NCBI RefSeq assembly: GCF_002005145.1
Contig: NZ_CP019698.1
Span: 2,356,001-2,420,000, forward strand
Length of the DNA stretch: 64,000 bases
Source: Desulforamulus ferrireducens
GTDB lineage: Bacteria > Bacillota > Desulfotomaculia > Desulfotomaculales > Desulfotomaculaceae
Direction: 5' to 3'
In this document: in pieces, positions 15,866-24,248 of the stretch
Position numbering within the stretch: position 1 is the first letter of the stretch
How the letters are laid out: every line of letters starts with the position of its first letter
Notes under the pieces: model-generated
Databases searched by the model: none
What the model saw: only the letters and a program-made list of their open reading frames with translations
Told to the model about the DNA's origin: nothing
Translations under genes and position numbers: made by a program

Positions 15866-18334
15866 CTATATTTGCTTCGGAAGCGCCTCCCACAACCGCA
15901 TATCCTCCTGCCCAAGAGACCAGATGGCTATACCTCGCAGTTTCCATCGATAAGCCGCTTCGTTTGCCCAGTAAACAAGGCTGTCCACATCCTGATAATA
16001 CAGAATAGAAAAACCATCTGCATCTCCGAGGAAGAGACGGGATATCCAAATATTGATGTCTTTCGGTATAATCTTTACTTCATAGTCATTACCGCAAGAA
16101 AGAGCCAAAAGTTGTGAGTGGAAGAAGTCATAATCCATCGAAATGTCCTCACTGCGAGTTATCGATTCCTCCACATCGCTATTTACTGAAAACACCTGAA
16201 ATTCATCATCCCACGTGACACCAGTGCGAGCAAGCCTGCCAAAGCTGGTTATAGTTCCATCCGGGAGTTCCACATCAAAACGCTCGTATGGTTCATATAC
16301 CCACGCATCGCCCAGCCGCAGCAGCTCGCATACCGTCCGGTTGTCCGAGCAGTACCCTGCATAACCACTACCACCGATTACATTCACTGTGAAACGCAGG
16401 GTTGAAGCTGCACCAGAATATACTCTTACTTTATTGCCGCGTTTTCGCATCTCTATAGTATACATATTCGGATTAGCACGAAGATCGGCATCTACAGTTT
16501 TTGAGAAACTGGTGGAATAGCTACCAAGCAAGGAATTACCTTGATAAAGCTCGACTCTTTGCGTGTCATAGTTTAAGCAGCAGAAAATATCCCCAAGGAA
16601 CACCCCAGCCCGTCCACTGCTATTTTGAGGGAAAGCCAGCCTTGCCCGGATATGAATATCGGAAAACCCGTCGTATTTCCATGCAAGTTTGCCATATCCC
16701 TCGAGCTGGGAATATGGGCGACTTTCTGTGCTGTCTGGATCCTGCCAAACATCCCATTCGCCATCCAACACAGTCCAGTAGTTTTCAGGCAGGATGTTCC
16801 TGTCCCGAAAATCCTCATACCAAATAAGCGCCGAGTCGGGTTTTCTTCGCAACATTTCAAAGGTCAGTTTAAAACCTCGATCCGGCTCAACCATCACACC
16901 ATTTACATCCTTGAATCGACGAGGAGAGAGCATAAAGCTGGCTTCACCGGCAAAGGGATACTCCGAAAATCCACTGCAAACCCTAAAACCGTAAAACTGG
17001 ACTCCCGGCACACCACCGCTTATGCTGACAGCATGCATTCCCTCTTGGAGAAATACACCTTTTGTAAGTGTCAACCAGCAAACTCTTCTCCAGTATGGCC
17101 ACCATAAACGGTTCTCGCTGATAATCTTTGATTCACCATCAAGGGAAACGATAATCGCATTTTTGTCCCAGTAAGGAAAGCAAAGCTGTACTGCAATATC
17201 GTAATATCCCGCTTCTCTTATCTCAAAACGGTACTCTGCTGACGCCTGGTCATCTCCAAGTGAGGCCATCTCATCAGTAATAATGACATTTCCTTTATAT
17301 TCATCTGGAACTCCGTTCCTGTCAATATAAATGGTTCCGAACTCCGCTTTCTGCTCCTTGCCATAGCTTGTCAAATATCTCCGCCTGTTATAAACCCCTT
17401 TTTGCAGCGGGTATTCCCAGGATACGGCGTCCCAGCCTTCCATATAGTCATATACATGAGGAAGAGCCCAAGGTACTTTGTTATAGTCATCCCAGTAAGC
17501 CACAATTGGAATAAACGGCTGAGGCGGTGCATCGCCTGTGAAATTGTAAACCCCAGTCATCCAGTATTTTGCCGCATAGTAGGTATTAGACACCCCTCGA
17601 TAGGTTATCCCAAGGTTTTCAGGTGTATCATGAATCCTCCAGTTCCAGCCATAAGCAGGCAACCCCATGAATATCTTATCGGGTGACATAACGGAAACAG
17701 CATAATCATATATGCCCTCAAGCCAGTCACGAGGAGATACTGGGCCGGGAGCAGAGCCCGCCCATGCCATGCCATAGCTCATGATGGCGGCGGTATCGCA
17801 ATAGTCGTTAAGATCGGCATAAACACACCAGTTTTCACCGCCCACCGAGCCTTGAACGCCGGTCATACCAGGCAGGCAGATGTTGACAAGCTTTGTTGCA
17901 TCATAAGACTTAACTGTATTGTATATATCACTAAATAGTGCATTCGCCGCATCCTTGTTTTCATAACCGCCGCCGCGCTCCAGGTCAATATCTACCCCAG
18001 CGCACCATGGATACTTGTTCATGATTCGGATGATTTCAGTGAGAAACTTATCCTTTGCACCGTTTTCGTTGTTGCGAAGTGCAGTAAAAATATTGGCTAT
18101 TCCATGATTCATAATAGTGAGCAGCCACTTAATGTGCGGCCATTTCTGAATATACGGTAGCATGCTGCTGATGCTGGTACCGGTTTCAGTGATTGTGCCT
18201 GTTGCGTCAACCTCAAAAGTAAAAATGCCTACCGTATCAAAGCGGTCGCCGTAGTCTCTAAGTGCTTCATACATTCGGGCATTACCCATAAAACTCCACA
18301 CCATGCAACGTTTGCCTTTTAAGAAATCCCTCAC
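15866..18334 (-). CDS. Phage tail protein with glycoside hydrolase family 18-like domain
   Basis: The 822-residue protein begins with a GH18-type TIM-barrel segment: WCAGVDIDLERGGGYENKD contains the DxDxE catalytic motif near residue 120, followed by AIMSYGMAWAGS and KIFMGLPAYGWNW. The middle is beta-rich, with carbohydrate-binding-like and laminin-like segments. The C-terminal 60 residues (SILYYQDVDSLVYWANEAAYRWKLRGIAIWSLGQED) resemble the last strand and helix of a GH18 barrel. As the last structural gene before lysis, it is probably a receptor-binding or wall-degrading tail tip component. Substrate (peptidoglycan or wall polysaccharide) is inference. It overlaps the upstream tail gene by four bases. 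Confidence 0.82.
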   Translation of the reverse strand: MRDFLKGKRCMVWSFMGNARMYEALRDYGDRFDTVGIFTFEVDATGTITETGTSISSMLPYIQKWPHIKWLLTIMNHGIANIFTALRNNENGAKDKFLTEIIRIMNKYPWCAGVDIDLERGGGYENKDAANALFSDIYNTVKSYDATKLVNICLPGMTGVQGSVGGENWCVYADLNDYCDTAAIMSYGMAWAGSAPGPVSPRDWLEGIYDYAVSVMSPDKIFMGLPAYGWNWRIHDTPENLGITYRGVSNTYYAAKYWMTGVYNFTGDAPPQPFIPIVAYWDDYNKVPWALPHVYDYMEGWDAVSWEYPLQKGVYNRRRYLTSYGKEQKAEFGTIYIDRNGVPDEYKGNVIITDEMASLGDDQASAEYRFEIREAGYYDIAVQLCFPYWDKNAIIVSLDGESKIISENRLWWPYWRRVCWLTLTKGVFLQEGMHAVSISGGVPGVQFYGFRVCSGFSEYPFAGEASFMLSPRRFKDVNGVMVEPDRGFKLTFEMLRRKPDSALIWYEDFRDRNILPENYWTVLDGEWDVWQDPDSTESRPYSQLEGYGKLAWKYDGFSDIHIRARLAFPQNSSGRAGVFLGDIFCCLNYDTQRVELYQGNSLLGSYSTSFSKTVDADLRANPNMYTIEMRKRGNKVRVYSGAASTLRFTVNVIGGSGYAGYCSDNRTVCELLRLGDAWVYEPYERFDVELPDGTITSFGRLARTGVTWDDEFQVFSVNSDVEESITRSEDISMDYDFFHSQLLALSCGNDYEVKIIPKDINIWISRLFLGDADGFSILYYQDVDSLVYWANEAAYRWKLRGIAIWSLGQEDMRLWEALPKQI

Positions 18335-18906
18335 AACCGGTCACCGCCTTCCTGCATCTCCTGAAATTCAAAGAGCACCCGCGCCGATTTTCTCTCTTCC
18401 AGCTTCACCATATGTTTGCTATCCCATGCCGCAGAGTATTGATAAAACCCATCCTTAGGAGTCTGACTTCCGTTTTTTAGGCATTGGCGGGTGGAAGCCT
18501 TGAGTGTCAGCTCATCGCCTGCGTTAACCGAGTCAAGAACCCTTACCTTATGCGCGCCCATACCTTGGGATATTTCAATACTTCCTGCGGCCATATCCTG
18601 TATAGGATAGATATAGCAGTCAAGACCAGCAGAAGTTTTACCCAGGTTGAATAAAATTACAGTCTCCGCTGTTCGCACCACACCGTTATAATGCCGGGGC
18701 GGAACTGGCTGCCCGTTTTCCTGCATTTTCGTTAACATTTTGCTCGTGTGGACGGTATAGCCCGTCAACTGATCTCCATCCTGAAGCTGCAGGTCGGTGA
18801 AATAGATTATTCCGGTACAGTCGGAAATCTTGAGTATCACAGTAACGCCCACCACATGTTTATTGCTTTTTAGTTGTATGGTTTCTGTAAATCTTGAAAA
18901 CTGCAT
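18331..18906 (-). CDS. Phage tail-associated protein
   Basis: A protein of about 191 residues starting at ATG 18906 (GGAGGAAAAAACT upstream). Its N-terminal 50 residues (VTVILKISDCTGIIYFTDLQLQDGDQLTGY) are clearly related to the 64-residue protein at 19917-20111 (ITIRLCVTDCTGTVYFTDLLLQGG), so the two are paralogues or the short one is a module of the longer. No enzyme motif is seen. It lies between the erm insert and the GH18 tail gene and is presumably a structural or baseplate component. Confidence 0.7.
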   Translation of the reverse strand: MQFSRFTETIQLKSNKHVVGVTVILKISDCTGIIYFTDLQLQDGDQLTGYTVHTSKMLTKMQENGQPVPPRHYNGVVRTAETVILFNLGKTSAGLDCYIYPIQDMAAGSIEISQGMGAHKVRVLDSVNAGDELTLKASTRQCLKNGSQTPKDGFYQYSAAWDSKHMVKLEERKSARVLFEFQEMQEGGDRL

Positions 18907-18927
18907 AGTTTTTTCCTCCAAAACTAT

Positions 18928-18956
18928 TTGACAAACATAGGCATCAATGCTAAACT
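18928..18956 (+). promoter_or_regulatory. Promoter of the erm gene
   Basis: TTGACA at 18928-18933, a 17-base spacer and TAAACT at 18951-18956 preceded by TGC (extended -10). It points opposite to the surrounding phage genes and towards the leader peptide and erm. Confidence 0.65.
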
Positions 18957-18993
18957 ATAATCTGATTTTATATTTGGAGGCTAGTATACACCT

Positions 18994-19023
18994 ATGTGTG
19001 GTATTTTTCGTATTCGTAAATAA
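18994..19023 (+). CDS. Putative erm leader peptide, 9 residues
   Basis: ATG at 18994 opens MCGIFRIRK and a TAA. It lies 37 bases after the -10 element and just before a long hairpin. Leader peptides of this size upstream of erm and related genes stall the ribosome when macrolide is bound and so control expression. GGAGG at 18975-18979 is rather far (14 bases) for a ribosome site, a weak point. Confidence 0.55.
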   Translation: MCGIFRIRK

Positions 19024-19082
19024 AGGTGCCCTGAACAAAAGATAGCTCAATAGCAGCGTCTTTGTTTTAGTGCACCCTTTTT
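19022..19082 (+). promoter_or_regulatory. Attenuator hairpin upstream of erm
   Basis: AAAGGTGC...ACAAAAGA (19022-19042) is complementary, with bulges, to TCTTTG...GTGCACCCTTT (19059-19080), and the right arm runs into a T-rich tract. It starts at the leader stop codon, so a ribosome paused in the leader would alter its folding. I read it as a transcription terminator that is relieved by drug-stalled ribosomes. Confidence 0.55.
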
Positions 19083-19117
19083 CGATTAAAAAAAAAACCG
19101 AAAGAGGTGTATTTTTT

Positions 19118-19903
19118 ATGCCCCAAAATAGAAAAAAAGGGACAACTCCGCCCATTTGGGTATCTCAAAACTTTTTGACAAGTTACAAAATCATCAACAG
19201 AATTATTCGCAGAACAACCCTTAACAAGGATGATCATGTGATTGAAATTGGCCCGGGAAAGGGTCATATAACAGGCATCTTGATTCAAAAATGCCGAAAA
19301 GTCTCGGCAATCGAAATTGACGGCCGTTTATATAATAGATTGACAGCAAAATTCAAGGACGTCAAAAATATCCGTATATATCATCAGGATTTTATGAAGT
19401 GGAAGCTTCCTCAATCCGAAGATTATAAGGTTTTTTCAAACATTCCCTTTTGCTTCACTACGGATATTATGCGAAAACTCACGGAGTGCAAAAACGCACC
19501 TTCTGAAGCATGGCTTACCATGGAAAAAGGCGCAGCCAAGCGTTTCATGGGTAAGCCTTCAGAATCATTGCGTTCACTGCTTATAAAGCCCAGATTTGAT
19601 TTGGATATTGCTTACTATTTCAGCAGGGAAGATTTTCATCCCAAACCGGGCGTTGATATGGTACTTCTTCACCTTAAGAAAAAGAGCCCGCCGGATATCC
19701 CCGCAAACCAGTGGTTTGCCTATGAACAATTTGTTTCAAAGGCGCTAAAATATGGATTCCGCTGTTTTTTTACAAGCAAGCAATTATCTAGGGCATTCCG
19801 TCAGGCTGGCGTGCAAAACAATATCACCCCTGCAGAGATTCTTTATGTTCAATGGCTTTGCCTTTTCCGATGCTACTGGGAGCATGTGCTAGGCAGAAAA
19901 TGA
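19118..19903 (+). CDS. erm: Erm-type 23S rRNA (adenine-N6) dimethyltransferase
   Basis: The 261-residue protein has the KsgA/Erm fold: WVSQNFLTSYKIINRI at the N-terminus, SAM motif I VIEIGPGKGHIT, acidic motif II VSAIEID, and the catalytic motif IV NIPFCFTTDIMRKL. A C-terminal helical domain follows. The start is ATG 19118 after AAAGAGGTG; an upstream in-frame ATG at 19070 lies in the attenuator. The product would dimethylate A2058-type adenine and block macrolide, lincosamide and streptogramin B binding. The presence of a leader and attenuator favours Erm over the housekeeping KsgA. It is transcribed against the phage tail genes and is cargo of the element. Confidence 0.88.
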   Translation: MPQNRKKGTTPPIWVSQNFLTSYKIINRIIRRTTLNKDDHVIEIGPGKGHITGILIQKCRKVSAIEIDGRLYNRLTAKFKDVKNIRIYHQDFMKWKLPQSEDYKVFSNIPFCFTTDIMRKLTECKNAPSEAWLTMEKGAAKRFMGKPSESLRSLLIKPRFDLDIAYYFSREDFHPKPGVDMVLLHLKKKSPPDIPANQWFAYEQFVSKALKYGFRCFFTSKQLSRAFRQAGVQNNITPAEILYVQWLCLFRCYWEHVLGRK

Positions 19904-19916
19904 TTTGAGTGGCTCA

Positions 19917-20111
19917 TTACCCGTCCAATGTCCACTGTATTTCGCATACATGCCCGATCCATCCGGTAGTAACCGCGCCACCTTGAAGCAATAAGTCTGT
20001 AAAGTACACTGTGCCGGTGCAGTCAGTGACGCACAGCCTGATGGTGATAGATTTGACTCTGCTGATACTTTTGGGAGAAATATTGTGTGCGATCTGATTG
20101 AAATATGCCAT
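19917..20111 (-). CDS. Small phage tail-region protein
   Basis: A 64-residue protein beginning MAYFNQIAHNISPKS, with core TIRLCVTDCTGTVYFTDLLLQGG and ending EIQWTLDG. The core is shared with the N-terminus of the protein at 18331-18906. It starts 11 bases after the upstream tail gene's end region and may be a complete small structural protein. An alternative is that the erm insertion separated it from a longer gene, but its own stop codon lies before the erm sequence, so I favour a complete gene. Confidence 0.6.
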   Translation of the reverse strand: MAYFNQIAHNISPKSISRVKSITIRLCVTDCTGTVYFTDLLLQGGAVTTGWIGHVCEIQWTLDG

Positions 20112-20121
20112 ATCACCACCC

Positions 20122-22644
20122 TCAAATCAGGTCTATAAATCTTGTTTCTGTTGTACCGTCCTCGTATTCAATTACTATCTCAACTCCAACTTGGCCGTTT
20201 TCACCCTTTTCAAGGTTTTCGGAAGCAATCTGCGCTGAAAATGTATAGCTTTTACGTGTTGCTGGGTACACCGTCTGTGACAAGCTCTTTGTCATACCAG
20301 ATACACCAACAGCCTTGAAGGAAGCAGTTCCCGAAACACCATTCTCAGTATCCACTTCAAAACCGGAATTGATCCAGTAGGCAAAACCATCATCCGCCCT
20401 GGAATTGCGCAGATGGTTGAAGGGCACCATATCTTTAATTTCCTGACGATTTATCAACTCTGCTGAGGACAGCGCATCTGCTGCCTTGTCCCACTGCGCC
20501 GAAGAATCGCCAAGTTCCCGCAGTTTAGTTGAAAGCTCAATCACTGTTTTCCAAGGTTCCTGCAAGTTATACTGCCTTCGCACAACACGTGTTTTTACCA
20601 AAAGGCCTAGTTCTTTATCGTCCACTGTAACAATATCACCCAGTTTCCATGCTTCGTGCTCATAACCGGTCAGCGCAGATAAATCCATAGCAGACAGCAC
20701 ATATGACACGCGAGGCTTCGAATATTCTGCAAGCCGCATTTTTGCATATTCCAGCATCTGATATGGATTCGTAAACGACGAACAATCAAGCGTCGACACC
20801 CTCACTTCACTGGAAAAAGTGTAATCTTCCACGTATTCCTTACCTCCATTAATTGAAGCGAATGTCATTCCGTCCTTTCCATAAGCATAGAGCCTTGTCA
20901 CTAATTCACGTGTATCGACTACCCGCTGAATACTTTTCAAATTCTTTCTATATGAAAAAAGCGCTCCGCTATCAGTACCACTAAAAGTCAAAAGGTGTAC
21001 CTGGCGGTTGGCGCTGTCAAACACCAGATCGCCGCCATAAATATTCTGTATGGCGCGAAGGATGGATAAGGCATTTTTTTCTGTACACTGCCATGTCCGT
21101 TTCGTAGTGACTGTAACATTTCCTACTGTCCAGCCTGTACCCAAAAGTGCATATTGCATCGGAACATCTGCAGTATCTGCATTGAATTCTCTAGGTTCTT
21201 TTTCCGCACTGAAAGACAGATCGTAAAATACCGCTTCAGCATATACTTGCGTAATAACACGCCCATCTTCGCTTTTATTGTCCGTTAAGGTTCGGATCCG
21301 GTAAATGTCATTTACGATTTGCACTTGTTTTTCATTTTCCAGTGTGCTTCTTTTTGGATCATGGAACGGAAGCTTGAATTCCAGCGTATCCGCGCCGTTC
21401 ACCTCACCAGTGACAATGATATCAAAGGCATTTTCAAGAACAGCTTCCCATGCTCCGTTTTTGTCCAAAATCACAGGACGGGCAAAGCCTAATTTCTCAT
21501 AGGGCGCTTTCGGTATATCATGAAGCTGTATTTCCAGAAGTTTTGGCGTCTTCAACGGATCGCTGCTGGTAAGGGTAACACGGAACCTTATATATTGCCG
21601 ATTTGGCGATTGAAGTTCACCGCTGGTTCCCACAGCCTGCCATGCAGACCATTCTTCAAGATCATCGCTTGTGCTGGTCTCTACTAGAGACACTGACGTA
21701 ACACCTGCAGTATATTCGCTTACGACAGCTACACGACCGCTGCCTGATAAAGCACATGGAACCGCCCTTGTATAAAGTACGCCACTTGCAGGATACTCGC
21801 CATCTGTTGCTTTAAGGGTGACTGCGCCAGGCTCTGCCAAAGCATCTACATCCGAAGCCGCATCCCCACCGTTTGCATGTAAAGACGACTTAAAATATAG
21901 CAGCAAATCATCAGCTGTAAGCTGTGAGTCCGTTTCCAGAAACCAGTCGTCGAAGCCTCCGGCATAGTAGTAGGTATTTGCATGCATCCCCATAATAATG
22001 TCTGCTATACATTCCCGATTCAGCTCTCCCGAAAAGGAACGCACAGGTGACACCCAGGTTGCCCCGTCGCTGCGATCGCATATGATGTTCTGTACCTTTT
22101 TGTTGTTTACTTCAATGATGGAGGCGATAAAATACCAGCCGCCGTTTTTCAAGGTAATGGTAGCTGTTTCACTCTGGTCGTAGATTAGTGTGCCGGAGGA
22201 GTTATACAACATAAGCCTAAGTCTCCCTTGATAAAGTGAAACATAAAAAATTGGCTGACCGGGTCCTTGGCGGGTATTGAATATGGGTATATATGTCTGG
22301 CCGACCGAATAGGTGGTAGGATTAATCCAACCGCCTACAACAATCTTTTCACCCAGATTGCTAAAGAAACTCCCATCATTTTCTGCTATAAGATGGGTCT
22401 TTTCAGAAGTCGGATTAACAATATTTTGCCTGAAGTATCTTCCGAATCTTCCAGCAATAAGGTTCGCTGATGTCCCTGACCAGCCGGAGATGGTAAAATG
22501 TCTGCCATGTCCCGATGAATCCATAAGCTGAAGATTTTCGTCTGGCGTTTTTTCATTAAATCGCCATAAAGCAGACGTCCTTGAAGTTACAGGAAACTCA
22601 CCGGTAAAATCCTCTTGGTTCGTTAGAATTGATTTTATCGCCAT
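20122..22644 (-). CDS. Phage tail spike/endopeptidase-type protein with LamG-like domain
   Basis: The 840-residue protein has a concanavalin-like (LamG-type) N-terminal region of about 260 residues (SALWRFNEKTPDENLQLMDSSG..., IVVGGWINPTTYS, GWYFIASI). From about residue 380 it turns into the minor structural protein of siphophages (FKLPFHDPKRSTLENEKQVQIVND, FYDLSFSAE, SIQRVVDTRELVTRLYAYGKDG), the Tal/prophage tail family. The C-terminus carries a carbohydrate-binding-like segment. It directly follows the Dit gene, as in other siphophages. Role: tail tip, host attachment. Enzymatic activity is not evident from the sequence. Confidence 0.85.
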   Translation of the reverse strand: MAIKSILTNQEDFTGEFPVTSRTSALWRFNEKTPDENLQLMDSSGHGRHFTISGWSGTSANLIAGRFGRYFRQNIVNPTSEKTHLIAENDGSFFSNLGEKIVVGGWINPTTYSVGQTYIPIFNTRQGPGQPIFYVSLYQGRLRLMLYNSSGTLIYDQSETATITLKNGGWYFIASIIEVNNKKVQNIICDRSDGATWVSPVRSFSGELNRECIADIIMGMHANTYYYAGGFDDWFLETDSQLTADDLLLYFKSSLHANGGDAASDVDALAEPGAVTLKATDGEYPASGVLYTRAVPCALSGSGRVAVVSEYTAGVTSVSLVETSTSDDLEEWSAWQAVGTSGELQSPNRQYIRFRVTLTSSDPLKTPKLLEIQLHDIPKAPYEKLGFARPVILDKNGAWEAVLENAFDIIVTGEVNGADTLEFKLPFHDPKRSTLENEKQVQIVNDIYRIRTLTDNKSEDGRVITQVYAEAVFYDLSFSAEKEPREFNADTADVPMQYALLGTGWTVGNVTVTTKRTWQCTEKNALSILRAIQNIYGGDLVFDSANRQVHLLTFSGTDSGALFSYRKNLKSIQRVVDTRELVTRLYAYGKDGMTFASINGGKEYVEDYTFSSEVRVSTLDCSSFTNPYQMLEYAKMRLAEYSKPRVSYVLSAMDLSALTGYEHEAWKLGDIVTVDDKELGLLVKTRVVRRQYNLQEPWKTVIELSTKLRELGDSSAQWDKAADALSSAELINRQEIKDMVPFNHLRNSRADDGFAYWINSGFEVDTENGVSGTASFKAVGVSGMTKSLSQTVYPATRKSYTFSAQIASENLEKGENGQVGVEIVIEYEDGTTETRFIDLI

Positions 22645-22648
22645 GTTA

Positions 22649-23422
22649 TCACCTCCATCTGCTTTTTGCCTGTATTTTTAACTCAGTAAAGGTCGCGTTT
22701 TCTGCAGCAATCTCAATATGATTAACACCTTTCCTGAGAATTGGAAAATTCAGATCCTGCAGGCTGGGAAGACCATTTCTCAAGGTTCCGCCTGTTTCAT
22801 CAATAACCTTAGCTGTTACCATGCCGGAGTCGACAATCAGAGTTTCACCTTCAGATAATGAGCCAACAATTCGCATTTTCTCACCGTTTGTAATAAGCGA
22901 AATATAGCCTGATGAGGACGTTGATATCAAACCCTTCAAGAGATAAACCGGATTGGAATCCGCATTTCCTTTAACCCTCTCCAGCTCATGCAGACCTGTT
23001 TCAGAAAGAACAAATACCTCATCTTCCAACGCATAAGCATATGGGTCGGGACAAACAAACCGAAGTTCAAAGCTGCCCGCTGTCCGCAGTAATCGCTCAC
23101 AGTCAACCGCTTCTGATAAGCGAGCCATGAAATATCGGTCGGGCAAATCATCTAGAACAAGTTGTTTAAGCCCGTTTTCCGGATTTAACCATTCAGCAAC
23201 ATTATCAAGAACCGATACAAGATCGGCAAAACTGCGCTGGGGAAGCACACTACAGCTAATTATTATGTTTCGTTCTGATATATCGCAGCCAAAATCTGCA
23301 ATACCTGCTTTGCCCGGCACAGTTTCAAAGGAATTGCGCAGGGCAGGGGAGACCTGCCATTTAGTAAGTCTTGCTCGTATTTTCATACTTTGCGACGATA
23401 TTCCATTGTAGATAAATCCCAT
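22649..23422 (-). CDS. Distal tail protein (Dit family)
   Basis: The 257-residue protein starts MGFIYNGISSQSMKIRARL, the classic Sipho_tail/Dit beginning, followed by the belt-domain patterns PGKAGIADFGCDISERNI and LVLDDLPDRYFMARL and a phage-tail C-terminal galectin-like domain. Dit proteins form the hexamer joining tail tube to tip. Gene order tape measure, Dit, Tal is conserved here with spacing of 4-14 bases, consistent with an operon. Confidence 0.9.
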   Translation of the reverse strand: MGFIYNGISSQSMKIRARLTKWQVSPALRNSFETVPGKAGIADFGCDISERNIIISCSVLPQRSFADLVSVLDNVAEWLNPENGLKQLVLDDLPDRYFMARLSEAVDCERLLRTAGSFELRFVCPDPYAYALEDEVFVLSETGLHELERVKGNADSNPVYLLKGLISTSSSGYISLITNGEKMRIVGSLSEGETLIVDSGMVTAKVIDETGGTLRNGLPSLQDLNFPILRKGVNHIEIAAENATFTELKIQAKSRWR

Positions 23423-23435
23423 ATGCTTCCCTCCA

Positions 23436-24236
23436 TTACGCTGTTATAAAACGTCCCTGCGCCCTTGAACCTGTCTGCATCAGGTTATATAACTCCTGTG
23501 AAATCCTACGTATGTCTTCTTCACCACGAACAATCATCTGCTGCACCACAACAAGCGGCCCAGAAGCTAAACCGCTAAATCCACCTCGTCCACTTACACT
23601 AATATCAGGAGATATATTAAAATCTGTCGGCACTGCATTTTGCATATCGTCTGCCACTCTGGCCATAGCCTTGTCAAATCCCTCACCAATACCCAGTGCC
23701 ATATTGCCGCCAATACCTTCAAAAACAGTGGACGGAGATCTGATTCCAAGAAAATTCTTTACTCCATCAACAATACCGGAAAAGAAACCGGAAACCTTAT
23801 CCTTAATCCAGCTACCAAGGCTTTTAATACCTTCCCAGATGCCTTTTACAATGTTCTTACCAATCTCAACCACTGAAACAACCGCCTTGCCCAAGCCTTC
23901 TATAATAGCCGCAACAATCTGAGGTAAAGACTTTACTAGTTCTGGAATGGCTTTCACAAGCCCGGCAGCAAGCTGTACGATAAGCGTAATTCCCAATTCT
24001 ATGATCTTCGGCATATTGTTCGTCACAAAGTCAATGATTGTTGTAATTATCCTCGGCAGTGCTTCAATTAGTTCTGGCAATGCATTTAAAAGTCCCTGCG
24101 CCAGTCCCTGAATCAATGTAAAAGCAGCTTCAAGGATTTTGTCCATATTATCCAGCAGCCCTTGCACAATGGTGATCACTGCTTGAACCGCTGCTGGAAT
24201 TAGCTCCGGTAATGCTTCTCCAAGCCCCATTACCAA
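23436..24236 (-). CDS. Tape measure protein, C-terminal part after an amber codon
   Basis: The downstream 266 codons continue the tape measure without frame change. They consist of hydrophobic helical repeats (LPELIEALPRIITTIIDFV, LVKSLPQIVAAIIEGLGKAV) and end with FFSGIVDGVKNFLGIRSPSTVFEGIGGNMALGIGEGF, the conserved phage tape-measure C-terminal motif. A TTG at 24236 could restart translation but has no clear ribosome site. Without suppression or restart the tail would lack this part. Confidence 0.8.
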   Translation of the reverse strand: MVMGLGEALPELIPAAVQAVITIVQGLLDNMDKILEAAFTLIQGLAQGLLNALPELIEALPRIITTIIDFVTNNMPKIIELGITLIVQLAAGLVKAIPELVKSLPQIVAAIIEGLGKAVVSVVEIGKNIVKGIWEGIKSLGSWIKDKVSGFFSGIVDGVKNFLGIRSPSTVFEGIGGNMALGIGEGFDKAMARVADDMQNAVPTDFNISPDISVSGRGGFSGLASGPLVVVQQMIVRGEEDIRRISQELYNLMQTGSRAQGRFITA

Positions 24237-24248
24237 CGCTGTGATTAG

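Noticed and set aside
16501-17107. Rightward 108- and 160-codon frames opposite the GH18 tail gene
   Set aside because: Antisense to a continuous phage gene; composition is unlike a protein and no start signals exist.
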